This document shows positions 1-5,952 of a stretch of DNA of 9,844 nt, in pieces. Position 1 is the first letter of the stretch, and each line of letters starts with the position of its first letter. Source of the DNA: Muribaculaceae bacterium (GTDB lineage: Bacteria > Bacteroidota > Bacteroidia > Bacteroidales > Muribaculaceae). Below the pieces are notes generated by a model that was not told the DNA's origin, did no database searches, and was given only the letters and a program-made list of their open reading frames with translations. The DNA lies in assembly GCA_017545095.1 (NCBI GenBank), contig JAFYCU010000155.1, positions 1 to 9,844 of the forward strand, read 5' to 3'. The translations under genes and the position numbers were made by a program.

Positions 1-290
1 ACCTGTGCGCCCCCGAGGTGGCGCTGAACCACGGCTACTGCGACTTCTTCCTCATGCCCGACCGCGTGCGTTACCCGCAGGTGGCGCACAGCTACATCAT
101 CGAGGTGAAGTACCTGCGCAAGGACGACCCCGAGAGCCTGGCCGAGCGGCAGCGCACCGAGGCCGCCGCGCAGCTGCGCCAATACGCACAAGGCCCCATG
201 GTGCAGCAGCTCGCACAGGGCACACAGCTGCATCTCATCGCCATGCAATTCCGAAACCTGGACCTGATTTATATGGAAGAGGTTGTGTGA
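1..290 (+). CDS. PD-(D/E)XK nuclease-superfamily protein, 3' end only
   Basis: The frame is open from base 3 and stops with TGA at 288-290, so only the last 95 or so codons are present. The visible part reads GYCDFFLMPD and then, about 20 residues on, SYIIEVKYL. The aspartate followed by E-x-K after a beta strand is the core of the PD-(D/E)XK nuclease fold. The family best matched is the Bacteroidetes group with an N-terminal AAA-ATPase-like domain and a C-terminal PD-(D/E)XK domain (DUF1703 type). The last 40 residues fit the end of such proteins: a Gln/Ala-rich helix, then a strand LHLIAMQF and a final LDLIYMEEV. Members often occur in many copies per genome and their biological role is poorly established; nuclease activity is inferred from the fold only. 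The ATPase part, if present, lies outside the window. The stop codon runs straight into a heptad-like stretch (GAGATGCGAGATG). Confidence 0.75.
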   Translation, partial: LCAPEVALNHGYCDFFLMPDRVRYPQVAHSYIIEVKYLRKDDPESLAERQRTEAAAQLRQYAQGPMVQQLAQGTQLHLIAMQFRNLDLIYMEEVV

Positions 291-325
291 GATGCGAGAT
301 GTTAGTAAACGAGTAAACTAGCGTT

Positions 326-379
326 TTACTGAGAACTGAGAAAAGGCCTCCCCAAACCCATCCTAGGAGGGGCTTTCTA
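326..379 (-). repeat. Composite intergenic repeat, copy A: GC-rich palindrome plus short heptads
   Basis: Read on the - strand, this holds GCCCCTCCTAGGATGGG, then TTTGGGGAGGCC, TTTT and two heptad units (complements of GAACTGA at 333-339 and a degenerate TTACTGA at 326-332). The segment 345-360 is the reverse complement of the 16-base repeat found twice at 4814-4849, with one mismatch. It is the same order of modules, in inverted orientation, as the region 4798-4900. A transcription terminator role on the - strand is possible, but no - strand gene reads into it here. Confidence 0.7.
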
Positions 380-398
380 AGACGCGAGACATAAGAAC

Positions 399-422
399 AG
401 TAGAGCCGCACCCTGGGCGGCT
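399..422 (+). repeat. Short palindromic repeat, degenerate third copy of the TGTAGAGCCGC family
   Basis: AGTAGAGCCGC followed by GCGGCT forms a 6-base stem (AGCCGC with GCGGCT) around the loop ACCCTGG. The left arm matches the better-preserved copies at 4662-4690 and 4755-4783, while the right flank (TGTA) is not kept. It looks like a decayed copy of the same REP-like element. Confidence 0.55.
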
Positions 423-429
423 GATGACC

Positions 430-485
430 GAAGCAAGAACTGAAAACTGAGAACTGAAAACCGAGAACTGAGAACTGAGAACTGA
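430..485 (+). repeat. Heptanucleotide tandem array, 8 units, upstream of hutU
   Basis: Eight consecutive 7-base units occupy 430-485: GAAGCAA, GAACTGA, AAACTGA, GAACTGA, AAACCGA, then GAACTGA three times. The last unit ends 23 bases before the hutU ATG at 509. The period is exactly 7, so translated frames through it give shifting pseudo-repeats and are not genes. On the other strand the consensus is TCAGTTC, which shares the TYNNNTC frame of the arrays at 2657-2684, 4873-4946 and 4968-4995. No TAnnTTTG promoter element is visible between here and the start codon. Confidence 0.9.
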
Positions 486-508
486 TAAAGCATAAACCTA
501 AAAACGAC

Positions 509-2509
<2,001 letters not shown>

Positions 2510-2524
2510 AAGTACGCGCCTCAT

Positions 2525-2570
2525 GGGCCCCCTAAATCCCCCTAAGGGGGATAGAGCTTCTAAAGGCTCT
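2525..2570 (+). repeat. GC-rich palindromic repeat, divergent copy
   Basis: ATCCCCCT at 2536-2543 pairs with AGGGGGAT at 2545-2552, preceded by GGGCCCCCTAA. The order GGCC, C-run, AAA, C-run, G-run parallels the reverse complement of the element at 4798-4830, with some G/C changed to A/T. A second small inverted pair follows (AGAGC 2553-2557 with GCTCT 2566-2570). It lies 16 bases past the hutU stop and might act as a first terminator, but no T-run follows. Confidence 0.5.
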
Positions 2571-2598
2571 AAGGACTTTAAAGACTTTAAGGACTCTA
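2563..2598 (+). repeat. Nonanucleotide tandem repeat, 4 units
   Basis: Four consecutive 9-base units are seen: AAGGCTCTA, AGGACTTTA, AAGACTTTA, AGGACTCTA. Positions A1, G3, C5, T6, T8 and A9 are constant. No reading frame fits a gene here. It sits between two palindromes in the hutU 3' region. Confidence 0.75.
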
Positions 2599-2614
2599 TT
2601 CGAGATTTAGCGTC

Positions 2615-2655
2615 AAGCCCCTCCTGATTTCAGGAGGGGCTTGGTGAGTCTTTTT
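2615..2655 (+). terminator. hutU: Likely terminator of hutU
   Basis: AAGCCCCTCCTGA at 2615-2627 is a perfect inverted match to TCAGGAGGGGCTT at 2630-2642, giving a strong 12-13 base-pair hairpin. A run of five T follows at 2651-2655, eight bases beyond the stem, so it is not a textbook intrinsic terminator. The palindrome belongs to the same repeat family as those at 4561 and 4800, so it could be a repeat that also terminates. It is about 105 bases beyond the hutU stop. Confidence 0.6.
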
Positions 2656-2656
2656 C

Positions 2657-2684
2657 TCGCATCTTGCATCTCGCATCTCGCCTC
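2657..2684 (+). repeat. Heptanucleotide tandem array, 4 units
   Basis: The units are TCGCATC, TTGCATC, TCGCATC and TCGCCTC, directly after the T-run of the hairpin at 2615-2642. The order palindrome, T-run, heptads is the same as in the region 4798-4900. Confidence 0.85.
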
Positions 2685-2732
2685 TTAAAAACATTTATGC
2701 GCGATTTATGCCGCTATGTCGGCAAAAAGGTG

Positions 2733-2740
2733 TAATTTTG
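2733..2740 (+). promoter_or_regulatory. Bacteroidetes -7 promoter element (TAnnTTTG)
   Basis: TAATTTTG is a perfect match to the primary sigma-factor -7 consensus TAnnTTTG of Bacteroidetes. No convincing -33 TTTG is present at the usual distance upstream (only TTTA around 2705-2708). Transcription would begin roughly at 2745-2750, leaving a leader of about 25-30 bases before the ATG at 2774. The element therefore helps choose 2774 over the in-frame ATG at 2708 as the start of the next gene. Confidence 0.6.
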
Positions 2741-2773
2741 CATCTTGAAAGAAAGAACGACACAAAACCTTCT

Positions 2774-3481
2774 ATGACCGAGCCTGCACTTTACCTGATT
2801 CCTGTGCCGCTCAGCGAGGGAGCACTCACCCGGGTGCTGCCGAGTATGAACGTGGAGCTGGTGCGCGACATTCGCCACTATGTGGTGGAAAACGTGCGCA
2901 GTGCGCGGCGTTTTCTCAAGAAGTGCGACCCCGCAATCGACATCGATGCACTCACGTTCAGCGAACTGAACGGTCACACACGCCCCGAGGAGGTGGAGGC
3001 CATGCTGCAACCGCTGGAACAGGGTCTGCCAGTGGGTGTGATCAGCGAGGCTGGCTGCCCGGCAATTGCCGACCCCGGAGCCGACCTGGTGGCCATAGCG
3101 CAGCGCAAAGGCCTGCGCGTGCACCCACTGGTGGGGCCGTCGAGCATCGTCATGGGGCTGATGGCTTCGGGATTCAACGGACAGAGCTTCGCCTTTGTGG
3201 GCTATCTGCCAATCGAAGCTGGAGCGCGGGCACGGAAATTGAAGGAAATGGAGCAGCGCATCGTGCGCGACGACCAGACGCAGATTTTCATCGAAACACC
3301 CTACCGCAATCAGCGTCTGTTCGATGACTTGCTGAAGCATCTGCCAGCAGCTATGAGGCTGTGTGTGGCCGTGGACATCACCGGAAAAGACGAACGCATC
3401 GCCACACGCACCATCGCACAATGGAAAGCGCACCCCATTCAGTTAGAGAAAGTGCCTGCTATCTTTCTGCTTTACAAATAG
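2774..3481 (+). CDS. SAM-dependent methyltransferase, RsmI-like tetrapyrrole methylase family
   Basis: The 235-residue product fits the TP_methylase fold (PF00590, COG0313 group), whose best-known member RsmI 2'-O-methylates C1402 of 16S rRNA. Seen are ISEAGCPAIADPG at 90-102 (the ISDAGxPxISDPG loop of RsmI), GPSSIVMGLMASG at 121-133 (SAM-site region), GYLP at 143-146 and ETPYRNQ at 174-180. The N-terminal GTPIGNLxD motif of true RsmI is missing; the protein begins with LYLIPVPLSEG. Bacteroidetes usually carry a second, shorter paralogue of this sort besides RsmI, and this is probably that one, with the exact substrate unknown. An in-frame ATG at 2708 would add 22 residues, but it precedes the TAnnTTTG element and the extra residues do not look like the family, so 2774 is chosen. 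The MBL-fold gene starts 18 bases downstream, suggesting one transcript. Confidence 0.85.
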   Translation: MTEPALYLIPVPLSEGALTRVLPSMNVELVRDIRHYVVENVRSARRFLKKCDPAIDIDALTFSELNGHTRPEEVEAMLQPLEQGLPVGVISEAGCPAIADPGADLVAIAQRKGLRVHPLVGPSSIVMGLMASGFNGQSFAFVGYLPIEAGARARKLKEMEQRIVRDDQTQIFIETPYRNQRLFDDLLKHLPAAMRLCVAVDITGKDERIATRTIAQWKAHPIQLEKVPAIFLLYK

Positions 3482-3499
3482 TGGAACGAAAAAAGGACA

Positions 3500-4459
3500 A
3501 TGAATCGAGACTACGGTAAACACAGACATCGCGCGAGTGAATATACAACCATCAACTTCGATGACGACCCTTTCGAGGTGACATCAGCAGCAGTTGTGCC
3601 GCCCACAAGCGAAGGCGACCGCCCCACCGACTATGGCTTTATCAGCTTTGGCAGTGGCAGCAGCGGCAACTGTGCCTATCTGGGCACTTTTCAGAGCGGC
3701 ATCCTGATTGATGCCGGTGTGGACATCGACCAGGTGTTTGATGCCCTGCAGCGCAATGGCGTGCGCGAACAGGCGGTGAAAGGCATCTTGCTCACCCACG
3801 ACCACCAAGACCACGTGCGCTATGTCTACACCTGCGTGCGCAACCACAAGCACCTGCGCGTGTACTGCACGCCTAAATTGATGGTCGGCCTGCTGCGGCG
3901 ACACAACATCTCGAAGCGCATTCGCGACTATCACGAGGCCATCTACAAGGAGATTCCGTTCAAACTCGCCAAAATGGAAATCACCGCTTTCGAGACCAGC
4001 CACGACGGCAGCGACAACATGGGATTCAGCATCCAGATTGGCGACCGCATCTTTGTGGTGGCCACCGACATGGGTGTGATCACCGACCGAGCAAGCTATT
4101 ACATGTCGCAGGCTCACTACCTGATGATCGAGAGCAACTACGACCGCCAGATGCTTGACACTGGCCGTTACCCAGAATACCTCAAGGCTCGTGTGCGCGG
4201 CGAGAAAGGGCATCTCGACAACAAAGAGGCAGCCGCGTTTGTCGCCGAGCACTACCACGAGGGATTACGCAATGTGTTTCTGTGTCACTTGAGCAACGAC
4301 AACAACCGCCCAGAAATTGCACGCGACACGATGGCGATGGCCCTGCAAGCGCGCGGACTCACCGTGGGTGATGGCAGCAACGCACCCGACCAGCGCGGAC
4401 GCGACATCCAAGTCTACGCCCTGCCGCGATTTCAAAGCTCCCACTGGTTTGTGCTGTGA
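3500..4459 (+). CDS. Metallo-beta-lactamase-fold hydrolase, YycJ/WalJ-like
   Basis: The 319-residue product is a COG1235-type MBL-fold metal hydrolase. In order: GSGSSGN at 51-57 (typical of YycJ/WalJ at the first strand), the metal-binding THDHQDH at 99-105, SHDG at 167-170 with the third-ligand histidine, TDMG with Asp190, ESNYD at 211-215, GHLDN at 237-241 and CHLSNDNNRP at 262-271 with the last histidine. Characterised firmicute relatives are linked to 5'-3' exonuclease activity on DNA; nuclease activity here is inference. The first 45 or so residues (rich in Arg, His, Asp and Thr) precede the fold and look like a disordered extension; I found no better start inside it. AAAAGGA sits just two bases before the ATG, a rare Shine-Dalgarno-like run here. 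It follows the methyltransferase by 18 bases, so the two are probably one operon. Confidence 0.9.
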   Translation: MNRDYGKHRHRASEYTTINFDDDPFEVTSAAVVPPTSEGDRPTDYGFISFGSGSSGNCAYLGTFQSGILIDAGVDIDQVFDALQRNGVREQAVKGILLTHDHQDHVRYVYTCVRNHKHLRVYCTPKLMVGLLRRHNISKRIRDYHEAIYKEIPFKLAKMEITAFETSHDGSDNMGFSIQIGDRIFVVATDMGVITDRASYYMSQAHYLMIESNYDRQMLDTGRYPEYLKARVRGEKGHLDNKEAAAFVAEHYHEGLRNVFLCHLSNDNNRPEIARDTMAMALQARGLTVGDGSNAPDQRGRDIQVYALPRFQSSHWFVL

Positions 4460-4560
4460 GTGGTGCGGCAAAAAATAGGGCGGAGTATTAGCGATTAGAA
4501 CACATAAGCCCTCCACAACGGTTGACAAAAGGCAATTCGGCCATCGGGTATGCAAAGAAA

Positions 4561-4585
4561 GCCCCTCCTTCGGGAGAGGCCTTTT
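4561..4585 (+). terminator. Likely terminator of the methyltransferase-MBL operon
   Basis: GCCCCTCC at 4561-4568 pairs with GGAGAGGC-type sequence at 4572-4580 (one mismatch) around TTC, and TTTT follows at 4582-4585. It is about 100 bases beyond the MBL-fold stop codon. The palindrome is of the same family as those at 2615 and 4800, and is followed, like the 4798 copy, by an AGCTACAAG-containing stretch. Confidence 0.6.
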
Positions 4586-4609
4586 CAGCCACGAGCTACA
4601 AGTGTCGCG

Positions 4610-4642
4610 ATGCGGCTTTCGCATCATGATGCAGCTCTGCAT
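4610..4642. repeat. Cluster of three small overlapping palindromes
   Basis: ATGCG at 4610-4614 pairs with CGCAT at 4620-4624. GCATCATGATGC at 4621-4632 is a perfect 12-base palindrome. ATGCAG at 4629-4634 pairs with CTGCAT at 4637-4642. They overlap, so only some can form at one time. Function unknown. Confidence 0.5.
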
Positions 4643-4657
4643 GAGTCGGTTACCCGT

Positions 4658-4787
4658 GTCCTGTAGAGCCGCTGCACGCAGCGGCTTGTATATTCGTTTT
4701 GCATCGCGGCCACCATGCGGAGGGCAATGCCGCGACATTTGACACCGACGAAGTTACAAGCCGCACCATGGTGCGGCTCTACAGGAC
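4658..4787. repeat. Inverted pair of REP-like palindromes (BIME- or MITE-like unit)
   Basis: Two copies of one palindrome face each other. Copy 1 (4662-4690) is TGTAGAGCCGC, core TGCACGCA, then GCGGCTTGTA. Copy 2 (4755-4783) on the - strand is TGTAGAGCCGC, core ACCATGGT, then GCGGCTTGTA. The arms are identical while the cores differ in a compensatory way, so both keep 8-9 base-pair stems. The conserved part extends outward to TCCTGTAGAGCCGC, giving a 14-base perfect inverted repeat at the ends of a 130-base unit with a 64-base spacer. No transposase is encoded. Confidence 0.75.
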
Positions 4788-4797
4788 GCAGAAACAA

Positions 4798-4854
4798 AGC
4801 CCCTCCTTCAGGAGGGGTTTGGGGAGGCCCCACGGGGTTTGGGGAGGCCTTTTT
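4798..4854 (+). repeat. GC-rich palindrome with 16-base direct repeat and T-run
   Basis: CCCCTCC at 4800-4806 pairs with GGAGGGG at 4811-4817 across TTCA. GGGGTTTGGGGAGGCC occurs at 4814-4829 and again at 4834-4849, separated by CCAC, and five T follow (4850-4854). The reverse complement of the 16-mer, with one mismatch, is at 345-360. It could also act as a terminator for + strand transcripts that pass 4585. Confidence 0.8.
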
Positions 4855-4872
4855 AGCTACAAGCTACATGTC

Positions 4873-4963
4873 TCGCATCTCGCGTCTTGCATCTCGCGTC
4901 TTTTTTGCGTTAGCCATCTTGCGTCTTGCATCTCGCGTCTCGCATCTTTTTTGCGTTAGCCAT
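4873..4963 (+). repeat. Duplicated 46-base block of heptads plus spacer
   Basis: Block 1 (4873-4918) is four heptads, TCGCATC, TCGCGTC, TTGCATC, TCGCGTC, then TTTTTTGCGTTAGCCATC. Block 2 (4919-4963) is TTGCGTC, TTGCATC, TCGCGTC, TCGCATC, then TTTTTTGCGTTAGCCAT. The 17-base spacer is identical in both blocks, whereas the heptads are of the same types in a different order. Confidence 0.85.
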
Positions 4964-4967
4964 GAGC

Positions 4968-4995
4968 TTGGCTCTCGCTTCTTGGTTCTCGGTTC
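4968..4995 (-). repeat. Heptanucleotide tandem array, 4 units, abutting the dockerin stop codon
   Basis: On the - strand the units GAACCGA, GAACCAA, GAAGCGA and GAGCCAA begin at the first base after the TAA stop of the dockerin gene. They resemble the GAACTGA array upstream of hutU more than the TCGCATC arrays next to them, which lie only five bases away (after 4963). Confidence 0.85.
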
Positions 4996-5877
4996 TTATT
5001 TAAGCATAGTGCTGATGACGATGTTCACGTCGTCGATGTCCACCACGCCATCGCCGTTCACGTCGGCGTTGTAGGCCGGGGTGTCCACGCCGTCGCCACT
5101 GATGCCGCATCCAGAACCAGATAGGCCAGATTGGAGGATAGTATTGATAACTGCCGCAACATCCTCGATGTCGACCACCCCGTCTATATTCAAGTCATGC
5201 GGGTACACGAGCGGATATGCACTGCCGGCATATTCCATCGTGCCATCAGATTGCACCACCGAAACCAGTCCCACCGTGTGTGGGTCGATGTTGGTCGTTA
5301 GATCTTGGTTGGTGTCGAGTATGTTGCCCTCGCCCACATACGGGCCAACACCCTCAATAAACCAGCCGCCAAGAGCGTATCTCTCCGCGCCGCACACCTC
5401 TATCAAACTCCGGCCGGGGGTCGCGTCCGACAGGTTGAAGTCATACATTGCGACCTCTCCTTCCCGTGTGTCCCACGGCAGGAACGGGTAATTACCATAC
5501 CACCACGAAGCCGCGCCAGGTACGAGATTGGGTGCCACGAGAAGATGGTGGTCCTGCCTAAGACTTTGGCATCCTGACTCACACCGAAGTCCATAAACCA
5601 CCTTGTCTGCCTCGCGGACAAAGGCGACTATATATGTCTGGCCTTCGAACGTGCACAGACACTTTTCATAGCTCTTCCCGTTGATGACAGAGTCGCCTTT
5701 GAAAGTGAGAGAGTATTGGTAGTAGAAATCATAATCCTGACTGTAATCGGGGTTGAGTTCAAAAAACAGATAGTTCCAGCTCACGCCCTCGCGCACCAAG
5801 GGGACGTATTCGTAGCCGCTTCCCGCTGCTGCAACAGCACTCGAAAGGGCCAAAAGAATAAAAATTAAAGTTTTCAT
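4996..5877 (-). CDS. Secreted protein with C-terminal type I dockerin domain
   Basis: The 293-residue product starts with a signal peptide (MKTLIFILLALSSAVAAA) and is exported. The start at 5877 is chosen over an in-frame ATG eight codons upstream because it gives a proper signal peptide. Residues 20-220 are an unrecognised, aromatic-rich domain with LVREGVSWNYLF near 27-38 and GDSVINGKSY near 61-70, a pattern seen in many uncharacterised Bacteroidales exported proteins. Residues 227-293 are a dockerin: two calcium-loop repeats, DLNIDGVVDIEDV (Asp228, Asn230, Asp232, Asp236, Asp239) and DVNGDGVVDIDDV (Asp272, Asn274, Asp276, Asp280, Asp283), each followed by a helix ending in INTIL or ISTML. 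The 44-residue spacing between loops is a little long because of a Gly/Ser-rich linker. Dockerins bind cohesins or act in surface assembly; the partner is not in the window. It lies 75 bases after the C25 gene with a hairpin between them. Confidence 0.85.
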   Translation of the reverse strand: MKTLIFILLALSSAVAAAGSGYEYVPLVREGVSWNYLFFELNPDYSQDYDFYYQYSLTFKGDSVINGKSYEKCLCTFEGQTYIVAFVREADKVVYGLRCESGCQSLRQDHHLLVAPNLVPGAASWWYGNYPFLPWDTREGEVAMYDFNLSDATPGRSLIEVCGAERYALGGWFIEGVGPYVGEGNILDTNQDLTTNIDPHTVGLVSVVQSDGTMEYAGSAYPLVYPHDLNIDGVVDIEDVAAVINTILQSGLSGSGCGISGDGVDTPAYNADVNGDGVVDIDDVNIVISTMLK

Positions 5878-5905
5878 TGTTTGATTTTTTATGTTAGTCA
5901 CAGTT

Positions 5906-5944
5906 GTGGAGATGCGGCTCGCTCAACGAGGGCAGCATCTCCAC
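5906..5944 (-). terminator. Hairpin between the C25 and dockerin genes
   Basis: GTGGAGATGC at 5906-5915 is a perfect inverted match to GCATCTCCAC at 5935-5944, and the loop holds a further CTCG/CGAG pairing. It begins nine bases beyond the C25 stop codon. There is no T-run on the - strand side, so it may be a factor-dependent terminator, a 3'-end stabiliser, or an attenuating structure that lowers dockerin expression. Confidence 0.5.
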
Positions 5945-5952
5945 CACATGAT

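Larger units (their letters stand above)
4460..4995. other. Convergent intergenic region made of repeats
   Basis: This 536-base gap lies between the 3' ends of the MBL-fold gene (+) and the dockerin gene (-). No credible gene is present. Bases 4460-4555 show no structure I can name. From 4561 on it is nearly continuous repeats: a terminator-like palindrome, a run of small hairpins, two inverted REP-like palindromes, a GC-rich palindrome with a 16-base direct repeat, and three heptad blocks that end exactly at the dockerin stop codon. Frames that stay open across it are explained by the repeats. Confidence 0.85.

Noticed and set aside
312..330. AGTAAA/TTTACT hairpin as terminator of the first gene
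   Set aside because: The stem is only six A/T-rich pairs and no T-run follows.
2714..3433. Long - strand frame opposite the methyltransferase gene
   Set aside because: Antisense shadow of a gene with clear family motifs; His/Gln-rich product without domains.
3584..4258. Long - strand frame opposite the MBL-fold gene
   Set aside because: Antisense shadow; the + strand frame has all metal-binding motifs.
4658..4787. A complete insertion sequence
   Set aside because: Inverted ends are present but only 130 bases in total, with no transposase frame and no clear target duplication.
4561..4787. A structured non-coding RNA or riboswitch
   Set aside because: Many hairpins are present, but they belong to repeat families, no known RNA class was recognised, and the region lies beyond 3' ends, not before a gene.
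4873..4963. Possible CRISPR array
   Set aside because: The repeat period is 7 bases inside two 46-base blocks with an identical spacer. There are no 25-40 base repeats with unique spacers and no cas genes.
4265..5074. Several frames of 69-157 codons on both strands across the repeat region
   Set aside because: They run through palindromes and heptads (for example repeated Ser-His-Leu-Ala strings) and have no family resemblance.
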